Assembly: GCF_036634195.1 (NCBI RefSeq)
Contig: NZ_JAZIFY010000001.1
Location: 6,644,501-6,708,500, forward strand
From: Streptomyces sp. P9-A4
Lineage (GTDB): Bacteria; Actinomycetota; Actinomycetes; Streptomycetales; Streptomycetaceae
Direction of reading: 5' to 3'
DNA length: 64,000 nucleotides
Shown here: one piece after another, positions 27,918 to 39,788 of the stretch
Position numbering within the stretch: the stretch's first letter is position 1
Layout: the number at the start of each line of letters is the position of its first letter
Made by a program: the position numbers and the translations under genes
The notes under the pieces: model-generated
Database searches by the model: none
Seen by the model: only the letters and a program-made list of their open reading frames with translations
What the model was told of the DNA's origin: nothing

Positions 27918-28271
27918 ATGTCACGCGCCAGGGCCCAGGACACGAACGTGTGCGGAGTGAGCGCCGCGATCGTGGTGATCGAGGGCAAATGGAAGACGTC
28001 GCTGCTGTGGCTGCTGGAGGCCGGCCCGCACCGCCCCGGCGAACTGCGCCGGAAGCTCCCCGAGATCAGCGAGAAGGTGCTGACCCAGGCACTGCGGGAG
28101 ATGACGGAGGACGGCCTCGTGCACCGTGAGGCGTACGACGTCCTGCCTCCGAAGACCGTCTACTCGCTGAGCGCCTTCGGGCGCGAACTCGCCGAGGCGC
28201 TCGGCCCGTTGTCGGACTGGGGCCACCGTCGTCTGGACCTGCTCACGGCCGCACCCGCCACCGTGTCCTGA
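27918..28271 (+). CDS. HxlR-family regulator
   Basis: A 117-aa single-domain winged-helix protein (IEGKWKTSLLWLLEAGPHRP; EISEKVLTQALREMTEDGLV). HxlR proteins often sense reactive electrophiles through a cysteine; one cysteine (NVCGV, about residue 12) sits at the expected N-terminal position, as in HypR/YodB-type sensors. ATG at 27918 has GGAAGG upstream. It faces away from the imine-reductase-like gene, its likely target. Confidence 0.88.
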   Translation: MSRARAQDTNVCGVSAAIVVIEGKWKTSLLWLLEAGPHRPGELRRKLPEISEKVLTQALREMTEDGLVHREAYDVLPPKTVYSLSAFGRELAEALGPLSDWGHRRLDLLTAAPATVS

Positions 28272-28321
28272 GGCCCCCGCTCCCTTCCTCCCGGGCCGCG
28301 TCCAGCTTCGCCCGGGGCGCC

Positions 28322-28365
28322 GCACCCCGGCAAGTACCCACAAAAAAGTGGGTGTGCGGGGGTGC
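28322..28365. terminator. Nested hairpin between convergent genes
   Basis: Inner stem ACCCAC / GTGGGT around an AAAAAA loop, flanked by an outer pair GCACCCC / GGGGTGC. It lies between the HxlR gene (stop 28271) and meaB on the opposite strand (stop 28383). Confidence 0.6.
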
Positions 28366-28382
28366 GGGCCAGGGGGAACCTG

Positions 28383-29362
28383 TCAGTCGCGCCGGTCGCC
28401 GAAGGCGTCGAGGACGCGCTCGGCGGCCGTCGTCGCCGTCAGCGCGCCGGCGCGGACCCGCCGCTCCAGATCGGGCGCGAGGCTCCGGACCGCGGGGTCC
28501 GTGTGGAGGCGGCGGAGGAGTTCCTCGCGGACCATCGTCCAGGTCCAGTCGACCTGCTGGTCCTGGCGCTTGGCCGTGAGGCGGCCCGTCGAGTCGAGCA
28601 GGGCGCGGTGTCGGCGGAGCCGGTCCCAGACCTCGTCGAGGCCGGCGGACTCGCGGGCGCTGCAACTCAGCACCGGTGGCGTCCAGAAGGCGTCGGCGCC
28701 GTGCATCAGCCGCAGCGCGCCCGCGAGTTCGCGGGCGGCTGCGCGGGCGTCGCGCTCGTGGGGGCCGTCGGCCTTGTTGACGGCGACCACGTCGGCGAGT
28801 TCCAGGACGCCCTTCTTGATGCCCTGGAGCTGGTCGCCGGTGCGGGCCAGGGTGAGCAGCAGGAAGGAGTCGACCATGTCGGCGACGGCGGTCTCGGACT
28901 GGCCGACGCCCACGGTCTCGACGAGGACGACGTCGTAGCCGGCGGCCTCCATCACGACGATCGACTCGCGGGTCGCCTTCGCGACCCCGCCCAGCGTCCC
29001 TGCGGTGGGGGAGGGGCGGACGAAGGCCGCCGGGTCGACCGCGAGCCGCTCCATCCGGGTCTTGTCGCCCAGGATGGAGCCGCCGGTCCGGCTCGACGAG
29101 GGGTCGACGGCGAGGACCGCGACCCGGTGCCCGAGCCCGGTCAGCATCGTGCCGAACGCGTCGATGAACGTCGACTTGCCGACACCGGGCACTCCGCTGA
29201 TCCCGATCCGCACGGCGTCGCCGCTGTGCGGGAGGAGTTCCGTCAGGAGTTCCTGGGCGAGTGCCCGGTGCTGGGGGCGGGTCGACTCGACGAGGGTGAT
29301 CGCGCGGGCGACGAGCGCCCGCTTCCCCTCCCGTACGCCCCGGACATACGTGTCGAGACCGA

Positions 29363-29366
<4 letters not shown>
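28383..29366 (-). CDS. meaB: Methylmalonyl-CoA mutase-associated GTPase
   Basis: A 327-aa G3E-type P-loop GTPase (also called ArgK/LAO ATPase) that guards methylmalonyl-CoA mutase, gating cobalamin loading and protecting the enzyme. Walker A is GVPGVGKST; Walker B-like parts are [20 protein letters not shown] and [12 protein letters not shown]; the guanine motif is NKAD. It is the last gene of mutA-mutB-meaB and overlaps mutB by 4 bp. Confidence 0.94.
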
Positions 29367-31542
<2,176 letters not shown>

Positions 31543-31543
<1 letters not shown>

Positions 31544-33354
31544 CAGGACACTCCCATGCGGTCGAGGGCGGTGGAGAGCAGGGCGACGGCGTCACAGCCC
31601 GCGAAGAGGTAGGTGTCGACACCGGGGTACGCCCCCGGGCGGCCGGCGAGGAGGACGTGCTCGGCGCCCGCCGCGCGCAGCTCGGCCGCGGCGGTCGCGG
31701 CCTGCTCCTCGTAGAGTGCGTCGCTGGAGCAGAGGCAGGCCTCGCGGGCGCCGCTCTCCTCGAACGTGCCCTCGGTGACGGCCTCGATGCCGCCCGCCTG
31801 GAAGAGGTTCGTGGCGAAGGCGAGCCGGGCCGAGTGCGCGGCGGCCGGGCCGAGCGCGGCGAGGTGGATCCGGGGCCGTGCCCCGGTCGCGGCCAGGTGC
31901 GCGTCCGAGCGGGCGCGCAGTGCCTCGAACGCCTCGTCGCGCCGGACCCGGGGAAGACCGCCGGCCGGCTGCTCGGGCGCGGGCGCCCGGTGGACGGGCT
32001 TCTCCGTGAGGTCCGGGAACTCGCTGACGCCCGTGATGGGTTCGCGGCGGGTGGCGAGCTTCGCGCTCCGCGCGGCCCACGTCGTGGCCAGCCGCTCACC
32101 GATCGTCCCGGCGCGCAGCGCGGCCTCCTGGCCGCCCGCCCGCTCGATCTCCTGGAAGAACTCCCAGGCTGCGTGGGCGAGTTCGTCGGTCAGCCGCTCG
32201 ACGTACCAGGAGCCGCCCGCCGGGTCGATGACCCGGGACAGGTGCGACTCCTCGATGAGGACGGTGGAGGTGTTGCGGGCGATCCGGCGCGCGAAGGCGT
32301 CCGGCAGGCCGAGCGCCTCGTCGAAGGGCAGCACGGTGACGCTGTCGGCGCCGCCGACCCCGGCGGCGAGCGTGGCCACCGTGGTGCGCAGCATGTTCAC
32401 CCACGGGTCGCGGCGGGTCATCATGACCGGCGAGGTCACCGCGTGCTGGCGCTGGGCGCCCGCCTCCGGGGCGCCGCAGGCCTCGGCGACCCTGGCCCAG
32501 AGCCGGCGTGCCGCGCGGAGCTTGGCGATGGTCAGGAACTGGTCGGCGGTCGCCGCGTACCGGAACTCCAGCTGCCCGCAGGCCTCGGCGACGCTCAGAC
32601 CGGCCCCGGTCAGACCGCGCAGATACGCCACACCGGTCGCGAGCGAACCGCCCAGCTCCTGCGCGGCCGATCCGCCCGCCTCGTGGTAGGGCAGGGCGTC
32701 CACGGTGAGGGCCCGCAGCCCCGGGTGCCGGTCGGCGCAGCGGCGCGCGAGACCGGCGACGGACGCCAGGTCGTAGGAGAGGCGTCCGGTGCGGGCCAGG
32801 TGGCCGAGCGGGTCGGCGCCCAGGGTGCCCCGGGCCGCGTCGTCGGCGACGCCGCGCTCCTCGTACAGCCGGAACAGCCGCTCGGCCGCCGCCGTCGTCT
32901 CCTCGCCCGCGTCGAGGGCGACGGGTGCCAGGTCGAGGTAGACGCCGTCGAGGACCTTGTCGAGGGAGGAGACCGGGGTGCCGGTGGCGCCGACGCCCAG
33001 CCAGAGCGAGGTGACGCCGTTCTCGAGGTCGGTGAGGACGGCCTCGTTGTCGGCCGCGAGGTGCCGTTGGCGTACGTCCCAGCCGCCTGCGGTGTTCCCC
33101 TCGGGGCGTCCGCCCCGGACGAAGGGGGCGAAGCCGGGGAGGCCGGTGTCGGGGGCGGCCTCGCGCGCCGTGTACAGCGGGCGGATGCCGAGACCGTCCT
33201 CCAGGAGCGTGGACAGGGCGTCCTCGGCGGCGTCGCCGGAGACGTCCTTGCCGGACTTGCGCAGGACACCCGCCACGAGGTGTTGCCACTGTTCGTGTGG
33301 CGCGTCAGGGAATTCGGACGCCAGGGAGAGCCCGTCGTCAGGCAGGACCGTCAT
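31543..33354 (-). CDS. mutA: Methylmalonyl-CoA mutase, small subunit
   Basis: A 603-aa paralogue of MutB that forms the structural half of the heterodimer. It keeps the overall two-domain layout, but its C-terminal cobalamin-like domain lacks the DxHxxG motif (the equivalent stretch reads [16 protein letters not shown]), as expected for the non-catalytic subunit. ATG at 33354 begins the operon; the promoter should lie in the 130 bp before the rightward gene at 33488. Confidence 0.94.
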
Positions 33355-33487
33355 GCTCGGATGCTAGGGGAGATCGCTTAAGGCGCAGCGGGCGTACGAC
33401 TGTGACCTTCTTCTCTTGGACCTGGGGCGTTCCGTGTGGTGGGCGCGGTACGGGGCGTTGTCAGTGGCGGCTGGGACGCTGGGTCGC

Positions 33488-33763
33488 ATGGACAGGGACG
33501 AGGAGCTGCTGAGGGGCCGGGTCTACGGCCAGGACCACGACGACCCCCACCGGGGGCCGAGACCGGGCCGGGTCTACGTCGAGCTGACCGGGGGGCCGCT
33601 GGACGGACTCCTCCTGGACGTCACGGACCGGACGCCGCAGGAGAGGGCCGAAGGCGCGGCGCTGGAGACGGAACTGGGCCGTTTCGGGGCGGACGGGCGC
33701 TCGCTGTACGACCCGCGTCCCGGTGATCCGGGCCGCTTCGACTGGTCGGGCGACGCGCCCTGA
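33488..33763 (+). CDS. Small conserved-looking protein of unknown function
   Basis: A 91-aa acidic soluble protein (MDRDEELLRGRVYGQ; VYVELTGGPLDGLLLDVTD). The GGPLDGLLLDV segment recalls small actinobacterial proteins of unknown role. ATG at 33488 is chosen because upstream in-frame sequence looks non-coding. Divergent from mutA. Confidence 0.65.
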   Translation: MDRDEELLRGRVYGQDHDDPHRGPRPGRVYVELTGGPLDGLLLDVTDRTPQERAEGAALETELGRFGADGRSLYDPRPGDPGRFDWSGDAP

Positions 33764-33836
33764 CCCCGTGTGAGGGAGGCGCGGCCGTGCGGCGGTTCGT
33801 GTCGGCGTGGCCCTTCCGCCCTCGGCGGAGTGAGTT

Positions 33837-33855
33837 ACCTTAGGCTTGCCTAAGT
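33837..33855. promoter_or_regulatory. Iron box (DtxR/IdeR/DmdR1-type operator)
   Basis: ACCTTAGGCTTGCCTAAGT contains perfect 7-bp arms (CTTAGGC / GCCTAAG) around a TT centre. This matches the TTAGG...CCTAA iron-box pattern bound by DtxR-family repressors in actinobacteria. It lies 222 bp before the MMPL transporter gene and 17 bp before a 26-codon open frame. Confidence 0.75.
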
Positions 33856-33871
33856 AATACCCGTCACCGAC

Positions 33872-33952
33872 ATGGACCAGGCCGGACCCCGCATCCACGC
33901 CCTCCTCGCCGCCGCCCGCCGCTCCTCCCACCCCAACCGGCTGCCGGCCTGA
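33872..33952 (+). CDS. Possible 26-aa leader peptide after the iron box
   Basis: A short open frame ([20 protein letters not shown]...) starts 17 bp after the iron box and stops 124 bp before the MMPL transporter gene. It has no strong ribosome site. It could be a leader peptide, a relic, or chance. Only its position makes it worth recording. Confidence 0.2.
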   Translation: MDQAGPRIHALLAAARRSSHPNRLPA

Positions 33953-34076
33953 CCGAACGGCCCTCCGTACCGGCCGAGATGCCGGAGCGCCACGGCAGGC
34001 GAACAATGGACCGAGTAGGCGCGAGCTGCCGGCGCCGGGACCGCTCGGGGACCTCCCAACCGGACACGGCCACGCC

Positions 34077-36353
34077 ATGAACGCTGGAAACCCGGCCGAG
34101 GGCCGAGGGTCACCGCCCAGAGGTGTGCTCTACCGACTGGGGCACTGGTGCGCCCGCCACTTCCTCATCGTCATCTCCCTCTGGGTGGCCGCCGTCGTCG
34201 GCCTCCAGATCACCGACCGGGCCGTGGGCGGCCAGTTCTCCGACGACTTCGCCCTCCCCGGGGTCCAGTCCGCCGAGGGCCTGGACGTCCTCAAGGCGCA
34301 CGACCCCGCAGCCGGGGGCTACGGCGCCCAGATCGTCCTGAACCGGCCCTCCGGACCGCTCACCGACGAGGCCTCCGCCGTCAACTCGACCGTCGCCGCC
34401 CTGCAGAAACTGCCCGACGTCCTCAGCGTGCAGAACCCCCTGCCGCCCCCTGGTACCACCCCTCCCGCGCTCCCCGCCGGGGTCCCCAACACCGGCCCGC
34501 TCTCCACCGACGGCAAGACCGCCTACATCACCGTCCGCTTCAGCGTGCCGCCCTCCACCCTCGGCACCGGCTACCTGCCCGGCGTCGACGCCGCCGTCAA
34601 GCCGCTCCGTGACGCCGGGGTCACCGTCGAGTACGGCGGCCCGCTCGGCGAACTCGCCCGGCCGCAGCCCGACGACCGCACCAGCGAGGCGATCGGCTTC
34701 GCCGTCGCGATCCTCGTGCTCCTCATCGGCTTCGGCAGCGCCATCGCCGCCGTCCTGCCCCTGGTCACGGCGCTCCTCGGGGTGATCTGCGGACTCGCCC
34801 TCCTCGGCCTGACGGCCGCCGCCTTCACCTTCGGCACCGTCTCGCCCACCCTGGCCACCATGATCGGTCTCGGCGTCGGCATCGACTACGCGCTCTTCCT
34901 CATCACCCGGCACCGACAGAACCTGATGAACGGGCACGCCCCCGCCGAAGCCGCCGCCCTCTCGACCACCACCAGCGGGCGCGCCGTGCTGGTCTCCGGC
35001 TGCACCGTCATCATCGCCCTGTCCGGCCTGTGGGTCTCCGGCGTCACCTTCATCGGGAAACTGGGCCTGGCGGCGGCCTTCACCGTCGTCACCGCCGTCC
35101 TCGCCGCGCTCACCCTGGTCCCCGCGATGCTGGGCCTGGTCGGCCGCCGGATCGACCGCTACCACGTGCGCAAGCCGGTGGCGGAGGCCGACGAGACGCC
35201 CGGCGCGGTGGCGCACGGCACCTGGCACCGGTACGCGCAGCGGGTGGAGAAGCGCCCCTGGTGGTTCCTCACCGGAGGAGTCGTGGCACTGGTGATCCTG
35301 GCGATCCCGCTGCTCTTCATCCAGCTCGGCCACATCGGGGACGGCGCGGACCCCGAGTCGTTCACGGACCGGCGGGCCTACGACCTGATCTCCACCGCCT
35401 TCGGACCCGGTGCGAACGGGCCGCTGACCGTCGTCGTGGACCAGTCGGCCGTCCCGGCCGCCGACCGCGCGGACCTCGCGGACAAGCTCAAGCAGGCACT
35501 GACCGGCGTCCCCGACGCGGCCTCCATCACCCCGCTCCAGACCACCTCCGACGGGGACGTGCTGGTCGGCACCGCCTACTCGGTTGCCTCCCCGCAGGAC
35601 GAGCGGACCACCCAGCTGACCGACCACCTCGTCGACGACGTGCTGCCGCAAGCGGTCGCCGGCACCGACGCGCAGACCTACGTCACCGGCACCACGGCGG
35701 CCCAGGTCGACTTCCTCGACATCGTCTCCAGCCGCCTCCCGCTGATCATCGCCGTGGTGGTGGCACTCGCCTTCCTCGTCATCCTCACGGTCTTCCGCGG
35801 CCTGCTGGTCGCGGTCAAGGCGGCCGTGCTCAACGTGCTGTCCATCGCCGCCTCGTACGGTGTGGTCGTGGCCGTCTTCCAGTGGGGCTGGGGCGGGCCC
35901 GCGCTCGGCGTCTCCGGCAAGGTGCCCATCGAGAGCTACGTACCGATGATGATGTTCGCGATCGTCTTCGGACTGAGCATGGACTACGAGATCTTCCTGC
36001 TGTCCCGGGTCCGCGAGGCCTGGCTGCGCACCGGCGATCCGAAGGCCTCCGTGGCCCACGCCCTGGAGATCACCGCCCGGGTGATCACCTGCGCCGCGCT
36101 GATCATGGTGAGCGTCTTCGCCGCCTTCATCGTCTCGGACAACATCGTGGTGAAGATGCTCGGCCTCGGCCTCGCGGCCAGCGTCCTCATCGACGCCACC
36201 GTGGTGCGGCTGCTCCTCGTACCCGCGGTGATGACCCTCCTCGGCGAACACGCCTGGTGGACCCCCCGCTGGCTGGACCGGATCCTGCCGCACCTGGACA
36301 CGGAGGGCGAGGGAGAGCCGGAGCGGGCCGCGGCGCCTCGGGCCGGGACCTGA
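34077..36353 (+). CDS. MMPL-family (RND) transporter
   Basis: A 758-aa inner-membrane transporter with two MMPL repeats. Membrane helices surround two extracellular loops (about 45-205 and 420-560). Each half carries the proton-relay Asp-Tyr pair: [15 protein letters not shown] (about residue 275) and [17 protein letters not shown] (about residue 635). MMPL proteins export lipids or siderophores. The iron box upstream hints at iron control, although it is over 200 bp away. ATG at 34077 lacks a clear ribosome site; later starts cannot be excluded. Confidence 0.9.
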   Translation: MNAGNPAEGRGSPPRGVLYRLGHWCARHFLIVISLWVAAVVGLQITDRAVGGQFSDDFALPGVQSAEGLDVLKAHDPAAGGYGAQIVLNRPSGPLTDEASAVNSTVAALQKLPDVLSVQNPLPPPGTTPPALPAGVPNTGPLSTDGKTAYITVRFSVPPSTLGTGYLPGVDAAVKPLRDAGVTVEYGGPLGELARPQPDDRTSEAIGFAVAILVLLIGFGSAIAAVLPLVTALLGVICGLALLGLTAAAFTFGTVSPTLATMIGLGVGIDYALFLITRHRQNLMNGHAPAEAAALSTTTSGRAVLVSGCTVIIALSGLWVSGVTFIGKLGLAAAFTVVTAVLAALTLVPAMLGLVGRRIDRYHVRKPVAEADETPGAVAHGTWHRYAQRVEKRPWWFLTGGVVALVILAIPLLFIQLGHIGDGADPESFTDRRAYDLISTAFGPGANGPLTVVVDQSAVPAADRADLADKLKQALTGVPDAASITPLQTTSDGDVLVGTAYSVASPQDERTTQLTDHLVDDVLPQAVAGTDAQTYVTGTTAAQVDFLDIVSSRLPLIIAVVVALAFLVILTVFRGLLVAVKAAVLNVLSIAASYGVVVAVFQWGWGGPALGVSGKVPIESYVPMMMFAIVFGLSMDYEIFLLSRVREAWLRTGDPKASVAHALEITARVITCAALIMVSVFAAFIVSDNIVVKMLGLGLAASVLIDATVVRLLLVPAVMTLLGEHAWWTPRWLDRILPHLDTEGEGEPERAAAPRAGT

Positions 36354-36390
36354 TCCCCGCCCCGAGGTCCAGACCACCGTCCGCCCGTAC

Positions 36391-36420
36391 GCCCGCCGCC
36401 CCCTCACCGGGGCGGCGGGC
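36391..36420. terminator. Bidirectional hairpin terminator
   Basis: Perfect 12-bp stem GCCCGCCGCCCC / GGGGCGGCGGGC with a 6-nt loop, between the convergent MMPL and LLM-oxidoreductase genes. Confidence 0.75.
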
Positions 36421-36426
36421 CGCCGT

Positions 36427-37353
36427 TCAGCCGCGTGACAGTTCGCCCAGCAGCTTCCAGGTGCGGCGGCGGTCGTCCTCGCCGCCCAGCTCCGTCGCGG
36501 TGAAGACCACCTCCGTCGCCCCCGCCTCGCGGTAGCGCCGCACCTCGGCGGCGACGGTCTCCTCGTCACCGATCACGGCGAGGTCCGCCGCCCGCGTCAC
36601 GCCGGACAGCTCCAGGACCCGCCGGTACGAGGGAATCGACTCGTACAGTGCGAGCGCCTCGGCCGCCGACTCCCGTACGGCCACGGGGTCGGCCGTGACC
36701 ACACCCGGGACGAGCGCCACGATCCGGGGCGCGGGGCGGCCCGCCGCCGTCGCGGCGGCCGTCACGGCCGGCACGATGTGCTCGGCCAGCGTACGCGGCC
36801 CCGCCAGGAACGGCAGGATCCCGTCCGCCAGTTCACCCGAGACCCGCAGGGCCTGCGGACCCATCGCCGCGACGAGCACCGGCACCGCCGGCCGTGCGCC
36901 CGGCACCGCCGCCGAGTAGGGCGTCGTCGCCGTCAGCAGCTCCCCGTGGAAATCGGCGCTGCCCGTTTCGAGCAGCGGGCGCAGCGCCGTCAGGAACTCC
37001 CTGAGCAGGCCGATGGGCCGCTCGTACGGGATGCCGAAACCGGTCTCGGTGAGGTGCCTGGTGCCGAGGGCGAGCCCCAGGTGGTAACGGCCTCCGGTCG
37101 CCGCCTGGGCCGTCTGCGCCTGACTGGAGACCAGCAGCGGATGGCGGCCGAAGACCGGGATCGCGGACGTCCCGACGTGGAGGCCCGGCACCTCCCGGCC
37201 GACGATCGCGGCGAGCGAGGGCGAGTCGTACGCGAAGGTCTGGCCGAACCAGGCCGAGTGCAGACCGGCCTCGCGCGCCTCTCGCGCGAGTTCCACCGTG
37301 TTGTCGATCGTGCGCTGGACGGCGGTCGAGCCGAGCGTTACTCCGAGAGTCAT
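36427..37353 (-). CDS. LLM-class (F420- or flavin-dependent) oxidoreductase
   Basis: A 308-aa luciferase-like TIM-barrel protein (MTLGVTLGSTAVQRTIDNTV; GLHSAWFGQTFAYDSPSLAA; GRYHLGLALGTRHLTETGFG), close in pattern to F420-dependent LLM enzymes that reduce or oxidise small organic molecules. Substrate unknown. ATG at 37353 fits the family's usual N-terminus; an ATG at 37386 is also in frame. Divergent from the HD hydrolase operon. Confidence 0.85.
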   Translation of the reverse strand: MTLGVTLGSTAVQRTIDNTVELAREAREAGLHSAWFGQTFAYDSPSLAAIVGREVPGLHVGTSAIPVFGRHPLLVSSQAQTAQAATGGRYHLGLALGTRHLTETGFGIPYERPIGLLREFLTALRPLLETGSADFHGELLTATTPYSAAVPGARPAVPVLVAAMGPQALRVSGELADGILPFLAGPRTLAEHIVPAVTAAATAAGRPAPRIVALVPGVVTADPVAVRESAAEALALYESIPSYRRVLELSGVTRAADLAVIGDEETVAAEVRRYREAGATEVVFTATELGGEDDRRRTWKLLGELSRG

Positions 37354-37504
37354 GAAGGCGGCAACCGGCCCGTCCGGGAAGGGCATTCCCGCCGTACGTG
37401 AACAGTGTGTTGCGCCGTCCGGGGGAGGGGCGGGCGCGTCCACCTCGGTGGGGCCGGCACCGCCCCGCCGGGGGCATCCGACCGCGCCCCGCCATGATGG
37501 GGCG

Positions 37505-38059
37505 ATGAAGACTCTCGCCGAGGTGGACGCGCTCGCCGGCCTGGCGCACGCCGGACAGACCGACAAGGCCGGTGTCCCGTACGTCGAACACGTCCGCGCG
37601 GTCGCCGCCGGCCTGGCGCCGCTCGGCCCGCACCTGGCCATGGCCGGGCTGCTCCACGACGTCATCGAGGACACTCCGTGGACCGCGGAGCGGCTGCGCG
37701 CCGACGGCGTCCCCGAGCGGGTCGTCGCCCTCGTCGAAGCCGTCACCAACCGGCCCGGCACCCCGTACGAGGAGAAGATCCGCCGCATCACGGAGGACCC
37801 CGAGGCCACCCTCCTGAAGATCGCCGACAACGCGCACAACAGCCGCTCCGACCGGGCCGCCGCCCTCGACCCGGCCCGACGGGAGCGGCTCGCCGCCAAG
37901 TACCGCACGGCCAGGGACCTGCTGTGGGCGGCGGCCGACCCCCGGCACGTCGCGACCATCCTGCGGGTGGTCAACCCCGAACTCCTGGCGGAGTTCGACG
38001 CCCGGTGTGACCCGGGTCACGGGAACCCCTCCCGGGGGCCGGACAGACGAGAGACGTGA
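37505..38059 (+). CDS. HD-domain hydrolase, SpoT/MESH1-like
   Basis: A 184-aa stand-alone HD phosphohydrolase. The motifs match the hydrolase half of Rel/SpoT and the small alarmone hydrolases: YVEHVRAVA (first His), LLHDVIEDT (His-Asp then Glu-Asp) and KIADNAHNS (Asp and Asn of the DxxHN-type motif). No synthetase or regulatory domain is attached. It may remove the 3'-pyrophosphate from (p)ppGpp, which is inference. It overlaps the ECF sigma gene by 4 bp (GTGA), so the two are made together. Confidence 0.82.
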   Translation: MKTLAEVDALAGLAHAGQTDKAGVPYVEHVRAVAAGLAPLGPHLAMAGLLHDVIEDTPWTAERLRADGVPERVVALVEAVTNRPGTPYEEKIRRITEDPEATLLKIADNAHNSRSDRAAALDPARRERLAAKYRTARDLLWAAADPRHVATILRVVNPELLAEFDARCDPGHGNPSRGPDRRET

Positions 38060-38724
38060 ACAACGACCTGCGCGCCCGCGTCCGGGACGGAGACCCCTCG
38101 GCCTACGCCGAACTCTTCGACTCCTTCGCCCGGAGCGTCTACAACCACGCGTTCCGGCTGACCGGGGACTGGTCCGTCGCCGAGGACGTGATGGCGGCGA
38201 CCTTCCTCGAAGCATGGCGGCTACGGGGGAAGGTGGACCCCGAAGGGGGCTCGCTCCGGCCGTGGCTGCTCGGCGTCGCCACCAACGTCGCCCGCAACCA
38301 CTGCCGGGGCAACCGCCGGTACCGGGCCTCCGCCGTCGCCTACGCCACGGCCGGACCGTCCGAGGCCTCGGTGCCCGACCACGCCTCCGAGGTCGCGGGA
38401 CGCCTCGACGACCGCCGCCGGATCGCCGCCACCCTCCGGGCGCTCGGCACCCTGCGGCGCACCGAACGCGAAGTCCTCGTGCTCTGCCTCTGGGAAGGCC
38501 TCGCCTACACCGAGGCCGCCGAAGCCCTCGGCCTGCCCGTCGGCACCGTCCGCTCCCGGCTCTCCCGCGCCCGCGCCAAGCTCCGTACCGGCGCCGAGCA
38601 GGAACTCGACCGGGAACGACGGGAACGATTCGACGCGGGAAAACGGGAACCCGCACCCCGCCCCCGACAGACAACAGGTGATCGCGTGAACGCGGTCCGG
38701 CCCGCGCAGGAAGGAATCCGATGA
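38056..38724 (+). CDS. ECF-type RNA polymerase sigma factor
   Basis: A 222-aa group 4 sigma factor. Region 2 (YAELFDSFARSVYNHAFRLT; DVMAATFLEAWR) binds core polymerase and the -10 element. Region 4 (LRRTEREVLVLCLWEGLAYT; LPVGTVRSRLSRARAKLR) reads the -35. A 35-residue basic, proline-rich tail follows. GTG at 38056 overlaps the HD hydrolase stop; its own stop overlaps the next gene's ATG. The membrane-anchored partner downstream probably modulates it. Confidence 0.92.
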   Translation: MNNDLRARVRDGDPSAYAELFDSFARSVYNHAFRLTGDWSVAEDVMAATFLEAWRLRGKVDPEGGSLRPWLLGVATNVARNHCRGNRRYRASAVAYATAGPSEASVPDHASEVAGRLDDRRRIAATLRALGTLRRTEREVLVLCLWEGLAYTEAAEALGLPVGTVRSRLSRARAKLRTGAEQELDRERRERFDAGKREPAPRPRQTTGDRVNAVRPAQEGIR

Positions 38725-39788
38725 ACCCCGACCCGAACCAGCCCCGTACGGCGAACCGGTACGAGACCGGAGACCTCCCGGCGATCGAGGAGCACGAACT
38801 TCCTCCGGGCCGCCACCAGTTCCACAAGGAGCGTCTGATGAACCGGATCCACGACGACCGCCTCGCCGCAGCCGCCTCGCCGCCCGCCCCGCGCAACCCC
38901 TTCCTGCGGAAGGCGATCCTCCTGCCCACCGCGGCCGTCCTCGCCGGCGCGCTCGCCGTCGGCGTCCTCGCACTCACCCCCGGCGGAGTCCAGGCCCCCG
39001 ACGACCGCGCCTCGGGACCCGTGCTGACCACCAGCATCGGCACCGTCGACGCCCACGGCGCGCCCCGGCTCCTCGACCGGATCTCGCTGGCCGCGGCCGG
39101 GACGGACACTCCGGACGGCCGGACCGGCCAGTACGTCTACATCGAGTCGCGGATCGCCAACACCTCTGTGAAGACCGTGAACGGCGAGAGCAGCCTCGTC
39201 GGCCGGCCGCTGCACACCCGGCAGTCCTGGAAGTCCCCCGACGGCCTCAAGGGCTGGCTGATCGAACCCGGCACCACCGGCCCCGAGGGCATCACCCTGG
39301 AAGGCCCCGACGAGAACGGCGACGTACCGAAGCCGCACCTCGGCGCGCCCTCGTACGACTACCTCGCCGCACTGCCCACCGACCCCGACGCGCTGCTGCG
39401 CAAGATCTACAAGGAGACCGAGGGGCAGGGCAACAACAAGGACCAGCAGGCCTTCACCACCATCGGGGACCTGCTGGTCGAGAGCTGGCCGTCCCCGCGG
39501 CTCACGGCCGCGCTCTACCGGACCGCGGCGAAGATCCCCGGCGTCGTCACCGTCGACAGCGCCACCGACGCCGTCGGCCGCAAGGGCGTCGCCGTCGCCC
39601 GGTTCGACGCCACCAGCGGGCAGCGCACCGAGTGGATCTTCGACAGCAAGACCCTCGCCTTCCTCGGCGAGCGGACCGTCCAGGTCGAAGGGACGAGCGA
39701 CGACGGCCTCATCAAGCCCGGCACCGTCGTCTACACCCACGCCATCATGGTCCGGGCCTTCGTCGACGGGGTGAAGGTCACCCCGTAG
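38721..39788 (+). CDS. CU044_5270-family membrane-anchored protein, putative sigma partner
   Basis: A 355-aa protein with a hydrophilic N-terminus, one membrane helix at about residues 58-85 (ILLPTAAVLAGALAVGVLAL) and a large extracytoplasmic domain (FTTIGDLLVESWPSPRLTAA; AKIPGVVTVDSATDAVGR). CU044_5270 proteins regularly follow ECF sigma genes in actinobacteria and are thought to act as sensors or anti-sigma-like partners, without proof. It overlaps the sigma gene by 4 bp and, at its 3' end, the convergent GDPD gene by 11 bp. Confidence 0.85.
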   Translation: MNPDPNQPRTANRYETGDLPAIEEHELPPGRHQFHKERLMNRIHDDRLAAAASPPAPRNPFLRKAILLPTAAVLAGALAVGVLALTPGGVQAPDDRASGPVLTTSIGTVDAHGAPRLLDRISLAAAGTDTPDGRTGQYVYIESRIANTSVKTVNGESSLVGRPLHTRQSWKSPDGLKGWLIEPGTTGPEGITLEGPDENGDVPKPHLGAPSYDYLAALPTDPDALLRKIYKETEGQGNNKDQQAFTTIGDLLVESWPSPRLTAALYRTAAKIPGVVTVDSATDAVGRKGVAVARFDATSGQRTEWIFDSKTLAFLGERTVQVEGTSDDGLIKPGTVVYTHAIMVRAFVDGVKVTP

